The position numbers and the translations under genes are program-made. This document shows, piece after piece, positions 55,500 through 64,000 of a stretch of 64,000 nucleotides of DNA (the stretch's first letter is position 1; each line of letters begins with the position of its first letter). The notes beneath the pieces were generated by a model, which searched no databases, had not been told where the DNA came from, and saw nothing but the letters and a program-made list of their open reading frames with translations. Source of the stretch: Agrypnia vestita (Eukaryota > Arthropoda > Insecta > Trichoptera > Phryganeidae); contig JADDOH010000133.1 of NCBI GenBank assembly GCA_016648135.1, positions 620,001 to 684,000 on the forward strand, in the 5' to 3' direction.

Positions 55500-55860
55500 A
55501 AAAATAGTGCTATTATATGTTGTGTCTGCAGAAGGAATGAATTAAAACACTAGAAATTATTAGAGATATATTAATTAGTGATTAATTTATTATTCAATGT
55601 ACAATGTAATTTAACACGAACTAAATTTAACGCCATTCTTTAAAACATACAATATTGCAATATATCACTCGCTGATGAACACTTTATTATCGCCGGATAA
55701 CACGTATTTATCACTTTTTAGAATATTCTGTTCTCGCACGTAGTATGAATCGCTTATTTATTCGCCAATTAGGTACATTGCTAGATTATTTAGCTCGATA
55801 TTTTTGTCGCTTCGCAATTAATGATTGGCCTCTCTGAGTGTCGTCTTACGGCTTGCGCGT
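55500..55860. other. No gene recognised
   Basis: It may be the 5' untranslated side of the promoter candidate at 55870-56017 (minus), cut off by the mariner. No coding start could be supported. Confidence 0.3.
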
Positions 55861-55869
55861 ACTTTGCAC

Positions 55870-56017
55870 TGAATCAAACTCTCAAAAATTAAATTAAAAA
55901 TAATTTGCGTTATTTATACCTGCAAATGCTGGTATTTTCGTATTTTCTAGATTATTTTAGTTATAGGGAGAAGACTCTCGTTGCTTTTCGGTTGTACCTT
56001 GCATTTCTAGAAGTTTC
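55870..56017 (-). promoter_or_regulatory. Heat-shock-promoter-like arrangement, minus strand
   Basis: A perfect three-unit heat-shock element (TTC-TA-GAA-GT-TTC) lies at 56005-56017. About 85 bp downstream on the minus strand is GGTATAAATA (55920-55911). An initiator-like TTCAGTG follows (A at 55870), but at 48 bp it is too far for a standard start. One such element may occur by chance in 64 kb. Confidence 0.25.
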
Positions 56018-56039
56018 CTTAAGGTTGCAGATTACCCTA

Positions 56040-56695
56040 GATTATTATAGACCGTTCTCAATCCTCCGATAGTGTTGTTCCAAGTGGCATATTAACAGGG
56101 TATTTGCCAGTTTAGACACAATTCTTTTTAGCATCTCGTTACAATGCATACTATATTTATACACATGCTAGTCTTGCTTCAGTAGACATATTTCTATTAT
56201 AAAATGCATTCAAATCTCCGCTCACCTAATCCCCTGCAAATTTTATTCCCTCAATATTCCCGATTCGACTGAACTCATCTTACTGTTATAATAATTCATT
56301 GCACAATTAAATTATAAATCTAACATAAGTATTCTTGACGTAAAATTGGCAATTGTATTATTTTTTGACTACTTTTTTTTCAATTTCAATTCAATTTGTA
56401 ATTGAAATTCAATTTATTTGAAATAGTTGTAAACGTGTTGTTATTGACAATGGGAGAAATCCCGAAAACATTCCAACAATTCAAAATAAATATAGTAGAA
56501 TAAAACAGTGTTGTTTACCTCATTTTTTTTAAATATTAAAAATGAATTTCCACAATGTTACAAAAAAATTTTTGAACATTTATCAATTTATTTATTTTTA
56601 ATGTAACACTTACATTACAAACATATATTTAATTCGTAAATATTATAAACAAGTGAGATAATATACAAACAAAAAACTATCAAACGTAGGTAGGT
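56040..56695. other. AT-rich stretch, no gene recognised
   Basis: Only simple A/T-rich sequence, including a short inverted pair AATTTCAATTCAATT / AATTGAAATTCAATT near 56385-56420. Confidence 0.4.
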
Positions 56696-56699
56696 ATAT

Positions 56700-57500
56700 A
56701 AATTCATTCATATGGGGGAGAATCCTACTTCGGAAAACCCCTCTTCAGACACATGGAATATATCGATACCCAAAGCGATTTTGTTCAGCATAGCTGTTAC
56801 TCTCCCAACAGGCATAACCATCGGCAGATTGGTTCTGTATATTAAAATGTGAAACAATCTATGCTGAAGATGTCTAAGGTAACTATCAGGAACATACAAA
56901 CCAATGCTCTGCATAATTTCAGTATCATCGATCATACCGCGCAACAATCGATAAAAATGTGTAATCAAATACACATTCCTTCTAGTCTCTAGTGACTCTA
57001 GACTATTGTAGCCAAGCATACCCTGAAGAAATTCGGTTGGGTAAAGCCAAGGATAATGGCCTTACTCTCTCATGAAGAGATATCTCAGAAACATCTTTTG
57101 GACTTTCTCCACCAACAGAGAGTACCTACTTGCTCTCATGTGGCCCCCAGATCATCCAGCCACTCTCGAGTCTACTTCGCACCAAGGAGTTGTAAAAAGT
57201 TCTAAGTACGCGGGTATTCTCGAAAACCCTGGCAGTACGCAGAACAAAACCTAAAATTCTCAAAGCATTGCCAATGATCGTCTCTATGTGGTCGTGAAAT
57301 GTTAGGTTGCTTACAAATCTAACACCTAGATCTTTAACAATCGATGTTCTTTTCAGTTTTGGTAGTTCATTTTGTAGCGAAAAAATAGATTTTTTTGGGC
57401 CCTAGTGAAGGATATAACCGAACACTTGGAAACATTAAACAAAAGTTTATTTCGTCTTCCCTATTCACATATATTTGATTATCTGATTGGAGAAGATGAA
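56700..57500 (-). pseudogene. Jockey-like LINE: reverse transcriptase end and ORF2 C-terminus
   Basis: The minus strand holds NVSKCSVISFTRAQKN, then SIVKDLGVRFVSNLTFHDHI, GNALRILGFVLRTARVFENT and FYNSLVRSRLESGWMIWGPH, followed in shifted frames by a YPTEFLQGMLGYNSLESLE piece and the last open frame with NVYLITHFYRLLRGMIDD and RTNLPMVMPVGRVTAMLNKI. The order NVSKC-VISFTR, DLGV-FD--LTF--HI, A---LGFV-R, Y-SLVRS-LEY---WSP, LGY--L--RR is diagnostic of the thumb region of Jockey-clade ORF2. Frameshifts and stops show inactivation. The catalytic core (YADD box) is not present. Confidence 0.8.
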
Positions 57501-57504
57501 AATC

Positions 57505-58735
57505 GTCCAAAGTTGACACCTTTAAGAAAAGCGTTACTTATTCAAAAATAAGCTCCCATCTCTCGTTAATACAGTTACCCCAGAAAAGCTATAAAATTTA
57601 TAATTTGTTTGCCATATTTTTGTTAAAAATTATCCAATGGAATGAGTCATCTGCGTCATACTAAAAAAAAAAACGAGAAACGCGTTAGTAGCCCTCTCTC
57701 GCAGTTTCCCCCACGCGACATTCGCGGGGCGGGTCGTACTTCCAAGACAATAACAGTGTTTAAATACTGGAGAAGAAGGGAAATAAAAGAAGCGGTTTAA
57801 AGGGAAAAAACTTTTTCCCAACTATGAAAGGACCTCATAATACGAATGTACGTGTTCATTCATACAAAGTAGCTTTTTAGACGGCATTTCTCATTATACC
57901 TGGAGCTGGCGTTCTGTAACATGTGCCTGTGTGTGAAATGTGTCCCGTATCAAATGTCACATTGATTTGACGGGCGTAATAAAAATGAAGGAAATACGGT
58001 TGATATAAAGTGTTTTTATATATTTGCGCGTTAACAGTATATCGTGCTCGCCTCCAGGGTTGACACTTTTATTTTAAAACTAAAAAAGTACCTAAATAGT
58101 CTCTTTTTAGGTACTTTCAGATTTTTTAAATACATTTGCGTTACTTTTTATTAAAGCTGGCTTACTTATATATTTTCTAGTATTCAATACGCAAAATATA
58201 CATCTTCCTCCCTAATTATTTTACTTACATTTTATTTTTATTGTATATTTTGGCCGCGAATTACGGGTGTGAGAACAGCGCTGTCTAGCGTTTTGACGGA
58301 CATTACTACAAAGAGAATTATGAATTTTAAAAATTTGTATACACAATAATATTTGTATGGCAGCGTTAGGTACGTTAGAGCGTTAGTGACGGACATTGTT
58401 TCATATAAAATTATATATTTTGATTGTATTGCATAAAAAGTTTTCAGACAATAATAATATTGTTTTTAAAATAAAACAATTTAGATGCGCCATTTGTAAA
58501 ACTATACGGAAAAATTAATCTATCGTAAAATTATTTAGTAACTACAGGACTTAAATCCGGAATGTCTGTTGTCGGGAGAACGCTTTATACTTAGTAATTG
58601 ATGAAAATCTAATTTTATTTAAATATATATAACGTATATCGATCTACATATGGTGGATTTTAAGTACACATTTACCCATATAGCATACGGTATAAACAAA
58701 TAAAAAAATTATATAATTGATGCTATTCAGAAAAA
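57505..58735. other. No gene recognised
   Basis: A less AT-rich patch at 57680-57800 and a small hairpin AAGTACCTAAA / TTTAGGTACTT near 58087-58125 were seen. No exon was supportable. Confidence 0.35.
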
Positions 58736-58739
58736 TTAA

Positions 58740-59070
58740 CGATTTTTCGTGACCGCCAGCCGCCGATTGAAATGATGAAGTGTGTTTGGTAGAAACTGAC
58801 ATTCGACGTATTCTGCTCCATTCGCTAGCCAGGATTTTAAACCGATATTAAAGGTGAAAAAATCCGATATTAAAGGTGACCCACCAAAAACCCTGGGCTG
58901 TTTTATGCGCCGAAGCGTCCATATCGGCCCAGCACGTTCGCCGCCTGGTTGGCATTATTTTATGCTAAAGCGTCCTCCTCGCCCGGCCTATCATCCCAGT
59001 AAACGCAAGGACGAAGACCAAGCGAGTCGGTCGCGCAAAACCTTCAATGTCCCATGCGAAAAAAGTATTT
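58740..59070. other. GC-raised island with small direct duplication
   Basis: CCGATATTAAAGGTGA occurs twice (about 58840 and 58863). A 93-codon frame (58854-59135) has no motif. Function unknown. Confidence 0.3.
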
Positions 59071-59139
59071 ACTTATTAAAAGGGGTTATACAAGTACAAT
59101 ATAAGAACATCTACAATCTAGAAAATACAATATAAGAAC

Positions 59140-59510
59140 ACTCGAGGAGACATCGCACGGAACAAAATAAATCAACACCCTTTCTTGGAAGGAAAGGGAC
59201 AAAACAAAATAAAAACATGTAGCACTTGTGTCAGTAGAGGCTTAAACTACTGGTAAGACACCGGTTCAGGAGAAACAACGTAACAATTGACAAAACAAGA
59301 TACAAAACAGAAAGATAACAAGGTAGTGCAAATAGCATGGAAAATAACAATAGAAAACATAATAAAAATTAACAAGAATGTAAAAAAAGAAGAAAACAAA
59401 GAAACACCGAGGCAGGGCAACAACACGGCCAAGGTTACATCAGGACCCCTCAGGATTTCCCAACGGATCACCCAAATTCCCACAAATACTTTAAAAAGTC
59501 TAAAGTAAAA
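59140..59510 (+). other. Strongly A-rich, strand-asymmetric stretch
   Basis: The plus strand is dominated by A with AC and AG words (for example AAAACAAGATACAAAACAG) and has little T over about 250 bp. The frame 59287-59508 is rich in K, N and T as expected from composition. It may be a decayed 5' part of a retroelement or an old A-rich repeat. Confidence 0.35.
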
Positions 59511-60165
59511 GTCAAAGTGTTTTGGTATTTATAGAGTTAACGACTTATCATATAGCTGGATTGAGGGATCAATTTACACGACGTAACGTTCCATGATTAC
59601 ATCAACCTATTTTTGTAGTTTTGGATGTTTATATAGGTTATTTATTAACCACGTTTTACTCTGACTTACGTTAACGCCATTTTGTGGTTGAAAGTAATCA
59701 TTTCCATGAATCAAAATACAGATGTTGCTGCTGGTAAAGACTTTTCTATTTTTGTCTAGAGTATGAAGCATTATTGTTTTTGCACTGTTTGCACGAAGCA
59801 ATATGTACACATAAAAACATATTTTTATTTTAATATTCTTCTGCTTGTGTATTCTCTTTCCTATAAGGACCTTAACGCCATTCATAAACGTGCTGCTTTG
59901 AATAAACATCATTAAAATAATGAGTGTGCCCTTGAGTAAAACAAAGCGAAATTCCTAGAGACAATTTTGTAGGGATACATTAATTTCCAACTTTATAATT
60001 GCTGCAAAATGACACAAACGAAATAAAAAAAATACTGGTTAGTTAATTTATTTTATATAAACGGTAAATAACAAAGAAATTATTTACTTCAAATTGGCGT
60101 GAACGAAGTCTGAGTGCACACAAAGATGAAGGAAAACATAAAACTCGACATCTTAAAGCAGTTTA

Positions 60166-60429
60166 TATTTCTTAAATCGATGTAACGATTTAATAAACTT
60201 CGAAAAGAATTTATTTAATTAAGTTTATTCAATTAACCCCATAACACAGCCCGTATATCCCGAGTTTTATTATATTATTTACCGTCTATTACTTTTCATT
60301 CTATTTTCTTTTTTAGTCTATTTCTTAAATCGATGTAACGATTTAATAAACTTCGAAAAGAATTTATTCAATTAACCCCATAACACAGTCCGTATATCCC
60401 GAGTTTTATTATATTATTTACGGTCTATT
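60166..60429. repeat. Direct duplication of about 112-125 bp
   Basis: 60166-60290 and 60319-60429 are near-identical (start TATTTCTTAAATCGATGTAA, end TTTACnGTCTATT). They differ mainly by a 14-bp extra piece around TAATTAAGTTTATT in the first copy. A 28-bp spacer separates them. Confidence 0.85.
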
Positions 60430-60439
60430 CCCTTTCAAT

Positions 60440-60900
60440 ATACTCTTCTTATTCTTCTTAAAAAAATGATGTCGTAGATGGTGCCGTAATGTGAAGCATT
60501 CATTCTTTTTTCAGGTTTATATAATGCTCTTTAACAAAAATTATAAAATTAATTTAAGATAAATCGCTTGAATGGATTACACATTAAATTTATTTAAGTA
60601 TCGAAAAAATACATCTCAGGGATTCGAATTGGAATCGGACTTCAAGGAACAATGTGAGACAATTTTATGATGATTAAGAGAATAATATCGTTTTGCCGAG
60701 TCCTTTAATTTATTATAATCGTCCCTTTTCATGGAACTTTTTTCTGAAAAAATATATTTTTAAAAATGAAATAAGAGTTAATAATAAAAATATTTAAAAA
60801 CAAGTCATGTTTCACATTTCATATTTGATGACTGTCTTAAGATTAATAATAGAAGTCTTATAGAAACAAAGCAATAAATATTAACGTGTGTGGAAATCTT
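60440..60900. other. AT-rich stretch, no gene recognised
   Basis: No supportable feature. Confidence 0.4.
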
Positions 60901-60904
60901 TTTA

Positions 60905-60990
60905 AACGATTTCCCAGGTCTTACAACCTGTAAGAGCTGGCTTAAGTGATTACTCTACACAATTCCATTGTAAGAACACCCACACATTAT
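60905..60990 (+). repeat. Dispersed repeat, plus copy (inverted partner at 61700-61790)
   Basis: The words CCCAGGTCTTA, CTGTAAGAGCTGGCTTAAG, TACACAATTCC and GTAAGAACACCCA recur in the opposite orientation 700 bp away. They could be the two ends of one element or two copies of a small repeat. Confidence 0.5.
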
Positions 60991-61109
60991 CAAATTTGTT
61001 CATATCTGTTCAAATATGTGTTCAAATCTGAGAATCTTTCGCTATTTGAATAGACTATGTAATTTATTTACACAATCCATTAATAAATTTTACTTTATAA
61101 TTTATCTTA

Positions 61110-61165
61110 ATTAATTAATCATCCCTCTGGGGACAAAAACCAGTAACCGTATTCTTAAAATAAAC
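61110..61165 (+). repeat. Dispersed repeat, copy 2 of 3
   Basis: ATCCCTCTGGGGACAAAAAC, CAGTAA and TTCTTAAAAT match 49268-49345 and 61870-61925. Confidence 0.5.
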
Positions 61166-61699
61166 TTACATATAAAAATATTAATGACAGTCGTTCATTT
61201 AGTAGAATTAAAGTCATCCAACGTTTTTATTTTTCATTCATAGATATAAACTGTCATCGTAGCAGGGAATACTATCGAATTTGTGCATGAGCAAGTATCT
61301 ATCGGAATGGAAATTGAAAACTAAATGGTACTTTGCTAGCCATGAATAAATGAAACCGTCGCGTTCGTTCCAAAAACCGATATATAATGGTCGGTGCAGT
61401 CTCCTCGCATATAGAATTCACCATACTTTGTATGACTGACCGAACGACCGGAGATTGTGTATTGAGGTTTGTGGCTACTTTGCATGTAGAAGTTTTCCAT
61501 AAATTGATGCTCGTGAATATGGAAACAGGCATCCCGACACGATAGATAGAATGGAACATTGTATATTAATAAAAATAAATTATATAAGTCTTATATGTTA
61601 TGGGAATGGTAGCATAGTCATATGGAATGTAGCACAGTCAATTCAAATATATATAAGAAACTTATTAAGATCATTTATACAACTTTCAAAAAATTTGTG

Positions 61700-61790
61700 A
61701 ATGGATGTTCTTACCGTAGAATTGGTGAACGCTGGATTGTGTAAAGCGCTAACTTAAACCAGCTCATACAGATCATAAGCCCTGGGCCAC
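61700..61790 (-). repeat. Dispersed repeat, minus copy
   Basis: Read on the minus strand: CCAGGGCTTATGATCTGTAT, GAGCTGGTTTAAG, TACACAATCC and GTAAGAACATCCA, the order seen at 60905-60990. Confidence 0.5.
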
Positions 61791-61869
61791 CCTATAAAAA
61801 GAATTTCATACACGTCCGTATCTTATACAAACATAGCTTCGTCTCTGTGAGACTTATAAAATTTATTCT

Positions 61870-61923
61870 TATTAATAATTATCCCTCTATGGACAAATCC
61901 AGTAATTGTGTTCTCAGAACATA
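61870..61923 (+). repeat. Dispersed repeat, copy 3 of 3, cut by the DD41D mariner
   Basis: ATTATCCCTCTATGGACAAA, TCCAGTAATTGTGTTCT matches the two other copies. The rosa-type mariner inserted at its end. Confidence 0.5.
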
Positions 61924-61925
61924 TA

Positions 61926-63228
61926 AAGGGTCCGCCATCTAAAGTTTTTTTTTTCAACTAGTGCTTATTTCGTGAATGGTAACACTTAGCTCATGTCTGA
62001 TTTGACAGATAATTAGTTTTATCCTTCCGCTGAACGAATATGGTTGTGTATACGCTTGAACAACGCTGGGAAATATTGCGACATTACTTTGAAAATCATG
62101 GTAATGTTGCAGAATGTGTGCGAAAATTGCGTACGGTTTTTGGAAGAAGAGAAGCACCGTCAGCTCCGTATGTTCGTTATCTTGTGAAAAAAGTGAAAGA
62201 AACTGGCATCCTCATCGATAAACCAAAGCGTGAAAAGCCAAAAACAGTGCGTACACCCGAGAATATTGATGCTGTGGCAGAAAGTGTGCGTGAAGCGCCA
62301 TCAACATCAATTCACCGTCGTTCTCAACAATTGAACATTTCGGAGACATCATTGAGACGAATTTTGCATAAAGACCTTGGTATGACGCCATACAAAGTCC
62401 AATTGGTTCAGGAGTTGAAGCCAACTGACCATACAATGCGTTTTCGCTTCGCTGAGTGGGCCTGCGATCGACTTACAGAAGATGCCGATTTTGCCAAAAA
62501 AATCATCTTTTCGGATGAAGCTCATTTTGATCTTGGCGGGTATGTAAACAAGCAAAATTGTCGCATTTGGGGCACAGAAAACCCGCACGCATACATTGAA
62601 AAGCCGGTACACCCAAAACGAGTCACTGTTTGGTGCGGATTTTGGTCCAGAGGCATAATTGGGCCATTTTTCTTTGAAAATGAGCAAGGAGTGGCCGTTA
62701 CAGTCAATGGCGATCGTTATCGGGCCATGTTGAACGAATTTTTGTTCACAAAAATTGAAGAGGAGGATATTGGCAACATTTGGTTTCAACAGGACGGCGC
62801 TACGTGCCACACAGCCGAAGCTACACTCGATGTTTTGCGCCCTGTTTTTGAAGATCGCATTATCAGCCGCAGAGCTGATGACGTTTGTCCACCTCGGAGC
62901 TGCGATTTGACACCGTTGGACTATTATTTGTGGGGTGCCCTCAAAGATAAATGTTACGCCGACAAGCCAGAGACAATTGACGCTTTAAAGGACAATATTC
63001 GTGAAGCCATTGGGGAAATACAGCTGCACACAATCGATAATGTGCTTAAAAATTGGACCGATCGTGTAGGCTACTGCTTGGCCAGCCGAGGCAGCCATTT
63101 GAATGAAATTATTTTCCATTATTAACCGGAAGGATTGTACTTTCAAATAAAAAAAGAAATTTGAGAAAATATTCAGTAGTTTTTTTTTAATAGCATTTTC
63201 AAAAAAAAAAGTTATTTGGCGGACCCTT
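61926..63228 (+). mobile_element. Complete rosa-type mariner (DD41D), 1303 bp
   Basis: Both ends start AAGGGTCCGCC and continue with about 30 bp of imperfect inverted repeat including a run of T. TA duplications flank the element (61924-61925 and 63229-63230). It encloses an undamaged transposase frame, so the copy appears complete and possibly active. Its target was one of the dispersed repeats of the window. Confidence 0.9.
62040..63125 (+). CDS. DD41D (rosa-type) mariner transposase, intact
   Basis: The 361-residue protein would cut the element out by its ends and insert it at TA sites in the nucleus. Residues 4-60 form a helix-turn-helix (YTLEQRWEILRHYFENHGNV, then APYVRYLVKK), and a second one lies around residues 84-112 (STSIHRRSQQLNISETSLRR, ILHKDLG). 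The DDE domain has D159 in IIFSDEAHF, D252 in WFQQDGATCHTA and D294 in TPLDYYLWGALKD. Exactly 41 residues stand between the last two aspartates, the spacing of the rosa family. CRIWGTENPH and VTVWCGFW are further family landmarks. No stop or shift occurs. The ATG at 62040 is the first in frame and lies about 115 bp inside the left end, as usual. The minus-strand frames over it are by-products. Confidence 0.95.
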   Translation: MVVYTLEQRWEILRHYFENHGNVAECVRKLRTVFGRREAPSAPYVRYLVKKVKETGILIDKPKREKPKTVRTPENIDAVAESVREAPSTSIHRRSQQLNISETSLRRILHKDLGMTPYKVQLVQELKPTDHTMRFRFAEWACDRLTEDADFAKKIIFSDEAHFDLGGYVNKQNCRIWGTENPHAYIEKPVHPKRVTVWCGFWSRGIIGPFFFENEQGVAVTVNGDRYRAMLNEFLFTKIEEEDIGNIWFQQDGATCHTAEATLDVLRPVFEDRIISRRADDVCPPRSCDLTPLDYYLWGALKDKCYADKPETIDALKDNIREAIGEIQLHTIDNVLKNWTDRVGYCLASRGSHLNEIIFHY

Positions 63229-63289
63229 TATAAAATACATAAAAATATTTTTATTTACCTTTGCTTAAATCGCCTACATTTTCTTGCTT

Positions 63290-63740
63290 TAAACTTGTGG
63301 ACGATAGGGTAGTTAAGATCGTAAACGTTTTTTAAAAATTCTCGAAGTGCACCCTTTGTCGAATGCTCAGTAAGCCGCCCCTGGTGTGCTACGTCGGAGA
63401 GAAACAAGGTTCCCGTGGATTATGAAATAATTATTTGCCGGTTCACTTTAGAATTTTGTACATCATTCAAGAACGTAATTAACATCCATTATAGGACGAA
63501 GGCATTGAGAGCGCAGCATTTTTAACATTTTCATTTTCCCGCGTTTCCCCATTCGAGCGGCGCCGTAACGGATGCGGGAGCAGACTGGAGGAAATGAACA
63601 AGTGAAAAAACGCGCCAACAACAACTGTACACCGAGACTTGAATTAAATGCCGCAGCGAGCCTGAAAAGGTTAAAAGGCTGTTCTTGAATACATTAACGA
63701 ACGCCTCAATGACTGTACTCGTGGAATGGGACTGGAAAGA
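63290..63740. other. GC-raised island of unknown function
   Basis: Mixed composition with CG-containing words in AT-rich DNA. The frame 63531-63755 (minus) has no motif. It resembles the other islands of this window in composition only. Confidence 0.3.
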
Positions 63741-63844
63741 TGTATAATGTACCAAATATTAAATATAATTAGTGGCTATACACGAGTACATACGCTGTAT
63801 ATTTCAATGTGAATATTTTTTTCAGCCCATGGAGCGAGATACGA

Positions 63845-64000
63845 TGAGATTTAAATAGCACTTAAGTTATTTAAGATTTTAACTCGGAGTAAGTTGGAAT
63901 ATGCATCGCCAATATGGGCACCACACTATGATAAATGTGTAAAAATGATAGAATTTAACCAAAAAAGAATCTTTGAATATAAGTTTGTACAGAAGTTACC
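63845..64000 (+). pseudogene. Jockey-like LINE fragment, runs off the window
   Basis: The plus frame reads RSKLEYASPIWAPHYDKCVK, MIEFNQKRIFEYKFVQKLP up to the last base. LVRSKLEYAS-IW-PHY and I---Q---- are the thumb motif of Jockey-clade ORF2. The continuation lies beyond 64000, so its state cannot be judged. Confidence 0.7.

Noticed and set aside
62212..62810. Minus-strand open frames of 61-153 codons
   Set aside because: They lie antisense inside the intact DD41D transposase gene.
1..64000. CRISPR array, prokaryotic genes or operons
   Set aside because: No direct repeats with regular unique spacers were found, and the content (LINEs, mariners, Helitrons, splice signals) is eukaryotic.

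Overview
This is a eukaryotic, strongly AT-rich window that reads like insect intergenic or intronic DNA, most probably from a moth or butterfly. The lepidopteran guess rests on the recurring TAGGTACCTACCTA-type words, several short Helitron-like elements with an A|TC start and a hairpin plus CTAG|T end, and the mixture of LINE families. There are no operons, no ribosome-binding sites, no CRISPR array and no intact host gene. The only full-length open coding sequence is a transposase.

Layout. 0-10 kb: a TA-flanked MITE, GC-raised unexplained islands, a tRNA-Glu-like sequence, a fold-back element and a LINE remnant. 10-16 kb: two fold-back elements, an L2/CR1-like LINE 3' part, a 260-bp Helitron, a very GC-rich island and a decayed LINE. 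16-23 kb: a 63-nt exon candidate on the minus strand, a piggyBac-type MITE (TTAA ends), a 622-bp Helitron carrying a tRNA-Arg-like segment, a second copy of the first MITE and a dead mariner. 23-31 kb: long AT-rich stretches with little recognisable content, one SINE copy and a roughly 73-bp tandem repeat. 31-43 kb: the densest transposon area. It holds a Helitron 3' part packed with heat-shock-element pentamers, a 383-bp MITE, several LINE fragments (one nested in another with a clean target duplication), a Penelope-like element with GIY-YIG remnants, Helitron copies, and an unidentified but plausible terminal exon at 42255-42496. 43-53 kb: SINE copies, a 45-bp tandem repeat, and a satellite array interrupted by a hAT-type MITE. 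53-64 kb: a nearly complete mariner (DD34D) broken by one frameshift, a Jockey-type LINE, an intact rosa-type mariner (DD41D) at 61926-63228, and a LINE that runs off the right edge.

How it fits together. Almost everything recognisable is mobile DNA at different stages of decay. The intact DD41D transposase could act on its own ends. The dead mariner and the MITEs would depend on other copies. Host genes are visible only as possible isolated exons (16469-16531 minus, 42255-42496 plus, weaker ones at 48105-48233 and 53490-53555). This fits a gene-poor region or very long introns. All coordinates and alignments were made by eye; family names come from motif recognition, not from a database search.
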